Part shown: positions 1 through 7,619 of the stretch, one piece after another
Layout: each line of letters opens with the position of its first letter
Position numbering within the stretch: the stretch's first letter is position 1
Source: Prevotellaceae bacterium UBA1787
GTDB lineage: Bacteria; Bacteroidota; Bacteroidia; Bacteroidales; Bacteroidaceae
NCBI GenBank assembly: GCA_002315195.1
Contig: DCGD01000131.1
Coordinates: 4,644-17,891 of the forward strand
Direction of reading: 5' to 3'
DNA: 13,248 nt
The notes under the pieces: model-generated
Database searches by the model: none
What the model saw: only the letters and a program-made list of their open reading frames with translations
What the model was told of the DNA's origin: nothing
Position numbers and translations under genes: made by a program

Positions 1-314
1 CTATAAAACCATTGAATTGCAAGTCCGTGATGATTGATTACAACATAATGAAGCCTACGCACAGTGCTTTTGACGTACTGCAATGAGTATTGAACCAAGT
101 TCTTCTTGAACAATCATTTTCTCAAACGTCCGGGAAATCAGTGTGGACGGGAGGCAAAGGTTTACCACTTTGCCTCCCACCTTGTAATATAAATGCAATG
201 AAGGCTTGATCAACGGCCGAAAATAAATTTGCCGAAGAACCACAGACCAAAGGGAGGTAAAGTCAATGCGGAAAGGATACAACCTGTTTCTTGAAAAAAA
301 ATCCTTAGTTTTGT
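1..314. other. Intergenic region, no supported gene
   Basis: This stretch lies downstream of the minus-strand regulator. A 75-codon minus-strand frame (282 to 55) is open here, but it has no recognisable domain, signal peptide or ribosome site, so I do not call it a gene. The only clear structure is an 11-bp perfect hairpin at 149-178. A run of eight A on the plus strand (294-301) gives a T-run on the minus strand just after the regulator's stop. Only a weak stem (319-330) precedes it, at a distance of about 17 bases, so it is not a convincing terminator. Confidence 0.5.
149..178. repeat. 11-bp perfect inverted repeat (hairpin)
   Basis: GGGAGGCAAAG (149-159) and CTTTGCCTCCC (168-178) are exact reverse complements around an 8-base loop. 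The stem is GC-rich and should be stable in RNA of either strand. Neither side is followed by a T-run, so it does not look like a standard intrinsic terminator. It might help end or stabilise the regulator transcript, whose stop lies about 135 bases away, or belong to a gene left of the window. Confidence 0.55.
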
Positions 315-1715
315 CTACAGTTCCAACTGGCTGATTGCACCAATCAGGGTGTCTATTTCCTGAAATGAGAGGGAGGCGAAACCTATGCGCATACCTACGG
401 TATCTTTGCCCGTGTTGAGTACCTCAATGGACACTGATTTTTGTCTAAGTTGGCGTTCTATCTCATCTCCGCTTTTTCCCGTATTCAAACAGAGCCAAAT
501 GGCCAGACCGCCGGTCGGTTTACGGTACTCTGCCTTTTTGCCAAGCAAGAACTTTATACGTTCACTGATATACATGAGTTTCTCCTTATATATCTTTGAG
601 GTTTTACGGACATGGCGCAACAACACACCTTCCTCAAGAAGATCAAAGAGGGTCTTCTCGATGATGTTGTCACCCTGTATGTCAATCAGATTGCGCAGCT
701 GAGCCACCCTCTGTATCACCTCCTCCCGTGCTGCTATGTAGCCCACCCTCAATGCGGGTGCGAAAATCTTGCTGAAGGTACCTACATAGATGCGATTCTT
801 CTTTGGTATCATACATGACAGTGGTGCGAGTTGTTTTCCGACATAATGGAAGTCAGCCCCGAAATCATCCTCTATGACATAGAAGTCATGCTGTTCCACC
901 AGTTTCACTATCTTCTTTCTGCGTGAAGGCGATAGCGACACCGTAGTGGGATAATGGTGGCGCGGGGTGAGATACACGGCCTTTATGTTATGGGTATTGC
1001 AAACAGTTTCAAGTTGGTCGGTATCTATTCCGTCTTTGTCCGTATCAACGGGTATGACGTTCAGTCCTCCGTGGCGGAACGCCTCTTTGGCTCTCTCATA
1101 GCCCGGGTTCTCCACAACAATGGTTTCGCCCGGTTGCAACAGGGAATGAGCCACAAGATACAGCGCCATCTGCGAACCTCGGGTTATACATATTTCATTC
1201 GCGGAAAACTGCAAGCCCCGGCCATGCGAGAGGATGGTGGAGACACGCTGGCGGAAACGCACATGCCCCATCGGACACATGTATCCGAGCATCTTCCACT
1301 GGGCGGCCCTGTTGAACAGCTGCCTGTACGCACGCGTGAATTCCTTGAAAGGCAGGAGTTGTGAGTCGGGGAAACCATCGTCCACTACAAGCATGTTCGT
1401 TTCTGAAATATCCGTTTTTTCTGGAGTTGGCTGCGCATTCTCCTGAGTGTGGCCCTTTCTTTCAGCCACAAAAAATCCTACCCTTTCCTTGTTGACGAGT
1501 ATTCCCTTGTAAACCAACTGCTCCATGGCATTGACCACCGTCTTACGACTAATTCCCAGTTCTTCCGCCAGTTCGCGGCTTGAAGGCAGTACATTCCCTT
1601 TTTTGAGGATGCCAGAATGTATCATTTCCTTAATCTTGTTTGCTATCTGTTGATAGAGAGGAACTGACTGATTTTCAGTATCTAAATCAAAATAAAACGA
1701 CCATTTCTTAATCAT
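315..1715 (-). CDS. MocR/PdxR-family transcriptional regulator (GntR winged helix fused to PLP aminotransferase fold)
   Basis: The 466-residue protein has a GntR-type winged helix at about residues 15-82 (LPSSRELAEELGISRKTV is typical). A linker follows, then a fold-type-I aminotransferase-like domain from about 108 to the end. Visible PLP-site residues are the D284 region (IEDDFGADF, which holds the pyridine nitrogen), K316 in GTFSK (Schiff-base lysine) and R443 in GMRIGFASLS (substrate carboxylate). MocR proteins sense PLP or an amino-compound adduct of it and act as activators or repressors; the effector here is unknown. I chose the ATG at 1715 because AAGGAG lies 5 bases upstream and a good promoter sits at 1758-1788. 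The longer frame from 1787 would begin upstream of that promoter's transcript and adds 24 residues of no known domain. The gene diverges from the nrf operon, so control of nrf, autoregulation or both is inferred from position. Confidence 0.93.
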   Translation of the reverse strand: MIKKWSFYFDLDTENQSVPLYQQIANKIKEMIHSGILKKGNVLPSSRELAEELGISRKTVVNAMEQLVYKGILVNKERVGFFVAERKGHTQENAQPTPEKTDISETNMLVVDDGFPDSQLLPFKEFTRAYRQLFNRAAQWKMLGYMCPMGHVRFRQRVSTILSHGRGLQFSANEICITRGSQMALYLVAHSLLQPGETIVVENPGYERAKEAFRHGGLNVIPVDTDKDGIDTDQLETVCNTHNIKAVYLTPRHHYPTTVSLSPSRRKKIVKLVEQHDFYVIEDDFGADFHYVGKQLAPLSCMIPKKNRIYVGTFSKIFAPALRVGYIAAREEVIQRVAQLRNLIDIQGDNIIEKTLFDLLEEGVLLRHVRKTSKIYKEKLMYISERIKFLLGKKAEYRKPTGGLAIWLCLNTGKSGDEIERQLRQKSVSIEVLNTGKDTVGMRIGFASLSFQEIDTLIGAISQLEL

Positions 1716-1720
1716 TTGGA

Positions 1721-1726
1721 CTCCTT
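1721..1726 (-). promoter_or_regulatory. Shine-Dalgarno-like site of the MocR gene
   Basis: The minus strand reads AAGGAG five bases before the ATG at 1715. Such sites are not required in Bacteroidetes, but this one supports the 1715 start over the in-frame start at 1787. It overlaps the left arm of the 10-bp inverted repeat by two bases, so a protein bound there could also interfere with expression of the regulator. Confidence 0.55.
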
Positions 1727-1779
1727 GCAAATTTGAATTTTGGTTATCTTTTACATTCAAATATATACTAAATTTGCAA
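1725..1779. promoter_or_regulatory. Putative MocR operator: perfect 10-bp inverted repeat
   Basis: TTGCAAATTT (1725-1734) and AAATTTGCAA (1770-1779) are exact reverse complements with 35 bases between them and centres 45 bp apart. The core AAATTTG also occurs as a direct repeat at 1729-1735 and 1770-1776, a step of 41 bp or about four helical turns. MocR proteins such as GabR bind paired sites spaced by several turns. The right arm overlaps the nrfH -7-like element and lies in the spacer of the regulator's own promoter; the left arm is in the regulator's leader. A second nested repeat, ATTTGAAT (1731-1738) and ATTCAAAT (1755-1762), is also present. Binding is inferred, and AT-rich DNA makes such repeats less surprising. 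Confidence 0.5.
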
Positions 1780-1788
1780 AAAAACAAA
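1758..1788 (-). promoter_or_regulatory. Bacteroidetes-type promoter for the MocR gene
   Basis: On the minus strand a TTTG element (1788-1785) is followed after 19 bases by TATATTTG (1765-1758). This fits the Bacteroidetes primary-sigma pattern of TTTG, 19-21 bases, TAnnTTTG. Transcription would start near 1750, giving a leader of about 35 bases before the ATG at 1715. The -33 element lies just 5 bases from the nrfH start codon, so the two promoters are tightly packed. Confidence 0.6.
1769..1776 (+). promoter_or_regulatory. -7-like promoter element for the nrf operon
   Basis: TAAATTTG matches the Bacteroidetes -7 consensus TAnnTTTG exactly. No good TTTG lies 19-21 bases upstream; the nearest, at 1739-1742, is 26 bases away. 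A weak -33 box would fit a promoter that needs an activator. The expected start near 1783 leaves a leader of only about 10 bases before the nrfH ATG. The element overlaps the right arm of the inverted repeat. Confidence 0.4.
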
Positions 1789-1792
1789 TTAA

Positions 1793-2386
1793 ATGTTTAA
1801 AAAAGTGAAAATAACTGAATTTACCAACCGATTGACCTATAAGCAGAAAGTATCCATACTGGTATTTCTTGGCATTGTGGTCGGATTGGGAGGGTACTTT
1901 GCCTACCTGCTCAGAGCCCACACATACCTGGGCGATGACCCTTCGGCATGTATCAACTGCCATATCATGACACCATACTATGCTACGTGGATGCATTCTT
2001 CACATGGTCGTGATGCTACATGCAATGATTGTCATGTGCCACATTCCAGCGTTTTCGCTCAGTATTTCTTCAAGGGCAAGGATGGTATCAACCATGTCGC
2101 CAAGTTTTTAACCCATCAGGAACGACAGGCTATCATGGCGGAGGAGGCAAGTGCGGAAGTAATCATGGACAACTGCATTCGATGCCACACTCAGCTCAAC
2201 CAAGAATTCGTAAAGACCGGACGTGTTGATTACATGACGGCACAGCGCGGTGAGGGCAAAGCCTGCTGGGACTGCCACCGCAATGTCCCCCACCGAGGCA
2301 TGAACTCACTTTCCTCTACAGTAAACGCTGAGAAGATGGTGCCTCTTCCCAAAAGTCCACTCCCAAAGTGGCTACAGAAAAGATAA
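1793..2386 (+). CDS. nrfH: Cytochrome c nitrite reductase small subunit NrfH (tetraheme quinol dehydrogenase)
   Basis: This 197-residue protein belongs to the NapC/NirT/NrfH family. It has a short cytoplasmic N-terminus, one membrane helix at about 21-40, and a periplasmic domain with four CXXCH heme sites: C53-H57, C77-H81, C128-H132 and C158-H162. The first site is followed by a methionine in CHxM spacing (M59), as in NrfH proteins where that methionine ligates heme 1. NrfH anchors NrfA to the membrane and passes electrons from menaquinol to it. It is the first gene of the operon, with 41 bases between its stop and nrfA. Length and motif count are normal for the family, and I see no sign of damage. 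Confidence 0.96.
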   Translation: MFKKVKITEFTNRLTYKQKVSILVFLGIVVGLGGYFAYLLRAHTYLGDDPSACINCHIMTPYYATWMHSSHGRDATCNDCHVPHSSVFAQYFFKGKDGINHVAKFLTHQERQAIMAEEASAEVIMDNCIRCHTQLNQEFVKTGRVDYMTAQRGEGKACWDCHRNVPHRGMNSLSSTVNAEKMVPLPKSPLPKWLQKR

Positions 2387-2427
2387 ATGGTAATTTGTAA
2401 ATCGTAAAAATCAAAAAAAATCTATAA

Positions 2428-3915
2428 ATGGAAAAGAACCTCAAGGCATGGCAGGGCTGGCTGTTGTTCGGCGGAGCCATGGTAGTAGTATTCGGACTCG
2501 GTGTTCTCGTTTCGTCACTGGCAGAGCGCAGAGCCGAAGTAGCAAGTGTATTCAACAACACACGTACACAATTCACTGACTCAATTGTATCGCAGAACGA
2601 AAAGTTCGCACAGGACTATCCACGTGAGTACGAGACATGGGCAATGACGGAGGACACCACCTTCCAGAGCAAGTACAACGGTTCGTCGGAGAAGGATATC
2701 CTGACTGCCGACCCTAACATTGTGGTTCTTTGGGCGGGCTATGCCTTCTCGCGCGACTACAACACCCCACGCGGTCACAAGCACTGTATAGAAGATTTGC
2801 GCAAGATTCTCCGCACCTACGCTCCCGGCGTGGATGACGGTGGCAAGTCGCAGCCTGGCACCTGCTGGACATGCAAGAGTCCTGATGTTCCTCGCCTGAT
2901 GGCAGAGAAGGGTATTGAGAACTATTATGCGGCAAAATGGGCTGACTGGGGCAATGAGGTTGTCAACACTGTGGGTTGCTCCGACTGTCACGATGCACGC
3001 ACAATGGAACTCCGTCCCGCACGTCCCGCTCTCTATGAGGCATACGCCCGCATCGGCAAGGATGCCCACAAGGCCACTCTCCAGGAACGCCGTTCACTTG
3101 TATGTGCGCAGTGTCATGTAGAATACTATTTCAAAAAAGAACCTGCCAACTACCTCACATTCCCTTGGGACAAGGGCTTCACATGCGAGGCCGCCGAGGA
3201 GTATTTTGACGAGATTGGTTTCTCTGATTTCGAAAACCCTCTTTCTCACGCCAAGATACTGAAAGCTCAGCACCCTGGTTTTGAAATAGCGATGCAGGGT
3301 ATTCACGCCCAGCGCGGCGTGAGCTGCGCCGACTGCCACATGCCTTACATGAGCGAAGGCGGCATCAAGTTCTCCGACCACCACGTAATGAGTCCTTTAG
3401 CCCACATCGACCGCACCTGCCAGACTTGCCACCGTCAGGATGCCGAAACGCTGCGCCAAAACGTATATGAACGCCAACAGAAATGCAAGGACTTTTCTTA
3501 CAAGCTGACCGCCGCCATCGCCAAGGCACACCTTCAAGCAAAGGTGGCATGGGACAACGGCGCTACGGAGCAGGAAATGGCCCAGGCGCTCTCTTACATC
3601 CGCAAGGCTCAGTGGCGTTGGGACTACTCAGTGGCAAGCCACGGTGGTTCATTCCATGCACCTCAGGAGGTTATGCGACTGATGGCTGATGGCATGGACT
3701 ATGCAAAGGAGGCTCAACTTGAGATTGCCAAGGTTTGCACCAAGCACGGTGTAACTGATATCCATATTCCTTCATACTCAACAAAGGAAGAAGCCCAGGC
3801 GCTTATCGGTTTGGATATGCCAAAACTGCGTCAAGAGAAGAAGCAGTTCATGGAGACAATTGTACCAAAGTGGATTGACGATGCCAAGAAGAATGGAAAA
3901 TTGATTGAATTGTGA
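2428..3915 (+). CDS. nrfA: Ammonia-forming cytochrome c nitrite reductase, catalytic subunit NrfA
   Basis: NrfA reduces nitrite to ammonium by six electrons in the periplasm. The 495-residue protein begins with a hydrophobic signal or anchor at about 10-30. The heme sites are the lysine-ligated catalytic heme 1, CWTCK (C146-K150), and four CXXCH sites at C184, C226, C300 and C331. By motif alignment with characterised NrfA, the catalytic residues appear to be R115 (in PRGH), Y233 (in CHVEY) and H282 (in KAQH), and the calcium site uses E232, Y233, K279 and Q281. All are present, so the enzyme looks functional. It follows nrfH and overlaps the ccsB start codon by one base (TGATG), which suggests translational coupling. 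The CX2CK heme needs a dedicated attachment system, which fits the two Ccs genes downstream. Confidence 0.97.
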   Translation: MEKNLKAWQGWLLFGGAMVVVFGLGVLVSSLAERRAEVASVFNNTRTQFTDSIVSQNEKFAQDYPREYETWAMTEDTTFQSKYNGSSEKDILTADPNIVVLWAGYAFSRDYNTPRGHKHCIEDLRKILRTYAPGVDDGGKSQPGTCWTCKSPDVPRLMAEKGIENYYAAKWADWGNEVVNTVGCSDCHDARTMELRPARPALYEAYARIGKDAHKATLQERRSLVCAQCHVEYYFKKEPANYLTFPWDKGFTCEAAEEYFDEIGFSDFENPLSHAKILKAQHPGFEIAMQGIHAQRGVSCADCHMPYMSEGGIKFSDHHVMSPLAHIDRTCQTCHRQDAETLRQNVYERQQKCKDFSYKLTAAIAKAHLQAKVAWDNGATEQEMAQALSYIRKAQWRWDYSVASHGGSFHAPQEVMRLMADGMDYAKEAQLEIAKVCTKHGVTDIHIPSYSTKEEAQALIGLDMPKLRQEKKQFMETIVPKWIDDAKKNGKLIEL

Positions 3916-5135
3916 TGTGGCAGAAACCCTGGAAAATTAAAGAAGGAATCTTGATAGGTAGCGGTCTCGTCCTTACGGGACTACTACTTCAGTTTACGGC
4001 AGGACCAATCCAATGGTCGACATTCGCATGGCCTGCGAATGTCATCCTGCTCGGACTGATTGCAATTGGTCTCTGCCTGTCATACTTCCTGTTCGGCAGG
4101 GTATATGTTCTGCGCTATCTCACCACCTACCAGGCAGCGGTTCCGTCATTGCTGTTCACAGTGGCATTGACCATACTGATGGGTGTAACCAAGCAGTACG
4201 CGGCACCCGACCCTGCGGATTTCCTCGGGTTTCACTATGCCCTGTCCAACTGGTCGTTTGTGTTGGTCTATCTTTGGATGACATTGATTGTAGGTCTTAC
4301 CACCATGCGACAGATTGCCTGTTTCAAACTCAAGCGATGGCCTTCGGTGGTAAGTCATTTGGGTTTGCTGATGGTCATAGTCTGCGGTACGTTGGGCAGT
4401 GCGGACATGCTGCGCCTGAAAATGTACTGCGAACAGGGACAGCCTGAGTGGCGTGCGCTTGACTCAAACAATAAAGTTCATGAACTGCCTCTTGCCATCC
4501 AACTTGACTCGTTCATGATAGACGAGTATCCTCCAAGACTAATGCTGGTAAGCAACAAGACAGGCGACACCGAACGCCTCAACGGCAAAGCGCTTACCCT
4601 GTCGCTCGATGACGGATTTGCAGAAGGCGCTCTCGGCAACTATCAGGTTCGTCTGAAAAAGAAAATAGAACTGGCTGCCCCAAAGATGGCTACAGACTCC
4701 ACTACATACACTGAATGGAAGGCTCCGGGCGCTACTTGTGCCGCAAACATTGAGGTAAGACCGCTGACTTCATCCGATGAGCCTCGTCGAGGATGGGTTA
4801 CCTGCGGCAGTTACATGTTCCCCAACCAACTGCTGGAGATAGATTCCCTCCATTCTTTGGGAATGTCTCAGCGCGAACCTCAGCGCTATGCTTCAAAGAT
4901 ACAGATACTGACCAAGGCAGGCGACAATGTAGAAACCGTGGTTGAAGTCAACAAACCCTACACCATCTGCGGCTGGAAAGTATATCAATACAGTTACAAC
5001 GAACAAATGGGCAAGTGGAGTACCTACAGCGTCTTCGAACTCGTAGCCGACCCATGGCTCCCCGCTGTCTATATAGGCATAGTCCTCCTGATGTCAGGAG
5101 CTTTCGGTCTCTTCTTCACCAAGCGAACCAAATAA
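3915..5135 (+). CDS. ccsB: Cytochrome c biogenesis protein, CcsB/ResB family
   Basis: The 406-residue membrane protein has hydrophobic segments at about residues 12-30, 40-60, 76-92, 115-132 and 147-162. A large periplasmic region from about 165 to 375 follows, then a final helix near 380-400. The stretch LPLAIQLDSFMIDEYPP at the start of the periplasmic region and the tail WKVYQYSYNE...DPWLPAVYIG are ResB-like. A histidine in SHLG before the fifth helix is a candidate heme ligand. With CcsA it forms the System II synthetase that exports heme and joins it to CXXCH motifs. I chose the ATG at 3915, which overlaps the nrfA stop by one base; a GTG one codon earlier (3912) is possible. A 70-base gap with only a 5-bp hairpin (5151-5163) follows before ccsA. 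Confidence 0.88.
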   Translation: MWQKPWKIKEGILIGSGLVLTGLLLQFTAGPIQWSTFAWPANVILLGLIAIGLCLSYFLFGRVYVLRYLTTYQAAVPSLLFTVALTILMGVTKQYAAPDPADFLGFHYALSNWSFVLVYLWMTLIVGLTTMRQIACFKLKRWPSVVSHLGLLMVIVCGTLGSADMLRLKMYCEQGQPEWRALDSNNKVHELPLAIQLDSFMIDEYPPRLMLVSNKTGDTERLNGKALTLSLDDGFAEGALGNYQVRLKKKIELAAPKMATDSTTYTEWKAPGATCAANIEVRPLTSSDEPRRGWVTCGSYMFPNQLLEIDSLHSLGMSQREPQRYASKIQILTKAGDNVETVVEVNKPYTICGWKVYQYSYNEQMGKWSTYSVFELVADPWLPAVYIGIVLLMSGAFGLFFTKRTK

Positions 5136-5205
5136 ATCTTTTTTCCGTCTATCCCAAAGGGATGCTTTCTCAAAAAGAACTCTCAACTCTAAACCTAAAC
5201 CTTCG

Positions 5206-6012
5206 ATGTGGGACATCTTCATTTTTTTTGCTTTGACGGCTCTGTTGTTTTGGTCCGTAGGTGCCTATGCGGCATGGAAGGATAAGCATTCTCTTGCTTT
5301 TGTTTCAACTGTCATGGGCCTTATCGTCTTTATGGGCTACATTATCATGATGTGGGTATCACTTGAACGCCCTCCACTCCGTACCATGGGCGAGACCCGC
5401 CTGTGGTATTCGTTCTTCCTGCCGCTGGCAGGCGTGATACTCTACAGTCGCTGGAAATACAAATGGGTACTTTCGTTCAGCACGCTCATGGCACTGGTGT
5501 TCATCTGCATCAACATCTTCAAACCAGAGATTCACTCCAAGACCCTCATGCCGGCCCTGCAGAGTCCATGGTTCGCCCCTCACGTCATTGTCTATATGTT
5601 TGCATACGCCCTTTTCGGCATGGCAGCCTTGATTGCTTTATTGCATTTGACACCTTCGCTGCAGAAGAAGATTACGGTATTTTCCCCCTCAGAGACAAAC
5701 CAGAAAGGTGTTCTTGACGACCTTGTCTATGTTGGATTTGCCTTACTCACCATAGGTATGCTGCTTGGGGCGGTATGGGCAAAGGATGCATGGGGGCACT
5801 ATTGGGCATGGGACCCCAAGGAGACCTGGGCTGCTATCACATGGTTCACCTACCTTGAGTATATACACTTGCGTAGGATTAAGAATACAAAACAAAAATA
5901 CGCACTATATACCCTTATCGTGGGTTTCATTCTCCTGCAGATGTGCTGGTGGGGCATCAACTACCTCCCTTCGGCACAGGGTTCAAGCATACATACTTAT
6001 TCCGTCAACTAA
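5206..6012 (+). CDS. ccsA: Cytochrome c biogenesis protein CcsA (heme handling, WWD domain)
   Basis: This 268-residue polytopic protein carries the tryptophan-rich WWD signature at about 191-207 (WGHYWAWDPKETWA). That loop presents heme to apocytochrome in System II. Two likely flanking periplasmic heme-ligand histidines are H126 (in APHVIVYMFAYA) and H263 (in SSIHTYS). About eight hydrophobic segments span the protein. CcsA works with CcsB, encoded just upstream. In Wolinella the two are fused as NrfI, which is needed for the CX2CK heme of NrfA; here they are separate genes in the same operon, so the same role is inferred. No thioredoxin-like ResA or CcdA is present in the window, so apocytochrome reduction must be encoded elsewhere. 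The porin gene starts 24 bases after the stop. Confidence 0.93.
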   Translation: MWDIFIFFALTALLFWSVGAYAAWKDKHSLAFVSTVMGLIVFMGYIIMMWVSLERPPLRTMGETRLWYSFFLPLAGVILYSRWKYKWVLSFSTLMALVFICINIFKPEIHSKTLMPALQSPWFAPHVIVYMFAYALFGMAALIALLHLTPSLQKKITVFSPSETNQKGVLDDLVYVGFALLTIGMLLGAVWAKDAWGHYWAWDPKETWAAITWFTYLEYIHLRRIKNTKQKYALYTLIVGFILLQMCWWGINYLPSAQGSSIHTYSVN

Positions 6013-6036
6013 ATACCAACCATAAAACCATGTTAT

Positions 6037-7293
6037 ATGAAAAAAAAATTATGTCTTTTTGCCCTTGCCTTGGGCATGTTGCCTGTACAAGCACAGGATA
6101 ACAATGAATTTACAGTAGATGTACAACTCCGTCCCCGTGCAGAATACCGTGCTGGTCAGGGTGCTCTCCGTGGCGATGACAGCCAGGCTGCGGCTTTCGT
6201 AAGCAACCGCGCCCGTCTTTCTCTTGGTTTCAAGTCGCAGCTTTTGGACTTGAAAGTTGCCGGTCAGCATGTTGGAACATGGGGAGCGGAAGGTCAGACC
6301 AAGTCAAACGGTGATTTCACCATGAACGAGGCATGGGCCAAACTTCATTCTGCCGACGGCGCTTTCTATGCTCTGTTCGGTCGTCAAGCACTGATTTATG
6401 ACGATGAACGCATACTCGGTGGACTGGACTGGGCTCAAACTGGCCGCTACCACGATGGTCTCAAACTGGGCTATGAGAAAAACGAAGACAAACTGAATGT
6501 TATCCTGGCTCTCAATCAGAACAAGGAGAATCGTCTTGGCACATACTACGATGCTTCTACCGGACAACCGTACAAGTCAATGCAGACGGCATGGTATCAC
6601 CACCAGTTCACAGATGCCAAGTTCGGTGCTTCTTTCCTTTTCATGAACCTCGGTTGGGAGGCTGGTGATGCTTCAAAGGGTGACTCGCGCTACATGCAGA
6701 CCTTCGGTACCCATCTCACTTTTGCTCCTTCCACATTCAACTTTGCCGGCTGCTTCTACTATCAGACAGGCAAAGAAGCCAAGGGAAGAAAGGTAGGAGC
6801 TTATACCTGGAGTCTGAATGCTACTGACAGGATCAGTCCGATTGTATCCGTAAACGCAGGAGTTGATTTCCGGAGCGGTGATGACGGAACCAGTGGCACC
6901 TACCGCGCATTCGACCAACTTTGGGGCACACACCATAAGTTCTATGGCACCATGGACTATTTCCTCCAAAAGGTGGAGTGCGGTCTGTGGGATCCTCATG
7001 CCAGTGCCACTTTCACACTCGCAAAACCGGTCACACTCTCCGCCACTTACCACTATTTCCTTGCTGACAAGAAATTCGAGACACCTGACTGCAACAAACG
7101 ATCCCTTGGCTCGGAAATCGATCTCCAACTCAATTGGAAAGCCATGGAGAACGTCACGCTCCAATGCGGTATTTCAACAATGATAGCCAATGAAGCCATG
7201 GAGGCTTATTGCAAGGGCGACCACAAGAAATTCCAAGGCTGGGGTTGGCTGTCACTCAACATCAACCCGACTATCTTCGCCTCTAAGAAATAA
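6037..7293 (+). CDS. Outer-membrane porin, alginate-export-like family
   Basis: The 418-residue protein starts with a clear signal peptide (MKKKLCLFALALGMLPVQAQ, cleavage likely just after). The rest is rich in alternating aromatic and polar residues typical of a beta-barrel. The segment FGRQALIYDDERILGGLDW, near residues 115-133, resembles the alginate-export porin family, whose members form outer-membrane barrels. It is the last gene of the nrf operon, 24 bases after ccsA, and is followed by a terminator hairpin. The family name need not reflect the substrate: no alginate genes are nearby, and co-expression with nitrite reductase suggests uptake of nitrite or another small anion. That role is inferred from position only. 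Confidence 0.82.
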   Translation: MKKKLCLFALALGMLPVQAQDNNEFTVDVQLRPRAEYRAGQGALRGDDSQAAAFVSNRARLSLGFKSQLLDLKVAGQHVGTWGAEGQTKSNGDFTMNEAWAKLHSADGAFYALFGRQALIYDDERILGGLDWAQTGRYHDGLKLGYEKNEDKLNVILALNQNKENRLGTYYDASTGQPYKSMQTAWYHHQFTDAKFGASFLFMNLGWEAGDASKGDSRYMQTFGTHLTFAPSTFNFAGCFYYQTGKEAKGRKVGAYTWSLNATDRISPIVSVNAGVDFRSGDDGTSGTYRAFDQLWGTHHKFYGTMDYFLQKVECGLWDPHASATFTLAKPVTLSATYHYFLADKKFETPDCNKRSLGSEIDLQLNWKAMENVTLQCGISTMIANEAMEAYCKGDHKKFQGWGWLSLNINPTIFASKK

Positions 7294-7386
7294 TCAGCCC
7301 ACTTGTTCCACTTGAATAGTATGAAAGTTCGCTTTCGCTGAGTTAACCGTCTTTGGCACAATGTAATGTGTATCGCAACGCTACGC

Positions 7387-7416
7387 AAAATAGAGGCTTT
7401 GCTTGTTCTCTATTTT
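7387..7416 (+). terminator. Terminator hairpin of the nrf operon
   Basis: AAAATAGAG (7387-7395) and CTCTATTTT (7408-7416) form a perfect 9-bp stem around a 12-base loop, 94 bases past the porin stop. The right arm ends in TTTT followed by AATTTG, giving a short U-rich tail. The symmetrical A/T ends mean it could work in both directions. Confidence 0.6.
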
Positions 7417-7619
7417 AATTTGCCTAATGGGTTAGTCAGTTTTAACTGTTGCCTGAAATGATGCGGATATACTCATGAAAAACAAAATATAGTTACTCTA
7501 TATCGGGTTTTATAAACGAGAAGTACAATCGGGATATCAAAGGTAAGAATTATTTGCAAAATATGACGTAATAGAGATTACATGACGCTGTAAATGATAA
7601 ACGTACCACAAAAACAAGG
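7417..7619. other. Non-coding stretch between convergent units
   Basis: This is part of the 414-base gap between the porin and the convergent minus-strand gene. It is AT-rich and has only very short open frames, with no convincing promoter, RNA gene or repeat. A short GAAAG-TTCG-CTTTC stem lies just outside it at 7323-7336. Confidence 0.5.

Noticed and set aside
55..282. 75-codon minus-strand open frame
   Set aside because: No recognisable domain, signal or ribosome site, and it contains the GC-rich hairpin; most likely chance.
1716..1787. N-terminal extension of the MocR regulator
   Set aside because: It would start upstream of the predicted transcript start and lacks a ribosome site, whereas the ATG at 1715 has AAGGAG five bases upstream.
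2865..2880. CWTCK in NrfA as a broken heme site
   Set aside because: Lysine in place of histidine is the normal catalytic heme motif of NrfA.
5151..5163. Hairpin ATCCC-AAA-GGGAT between ccsB and ccsA as a terminator
   Set aside because: The stem is only 5 bp with no proper T-run, and both genes act in the same pathway.
6040..6048. Run of nine A after the porin start codon as a phase-variation tract
   Set aside because: It encodes the ordinary lysine-rich start of a signal peptide (MKKK), which is common in AT-rich genomes; nothing else supports phase variation.
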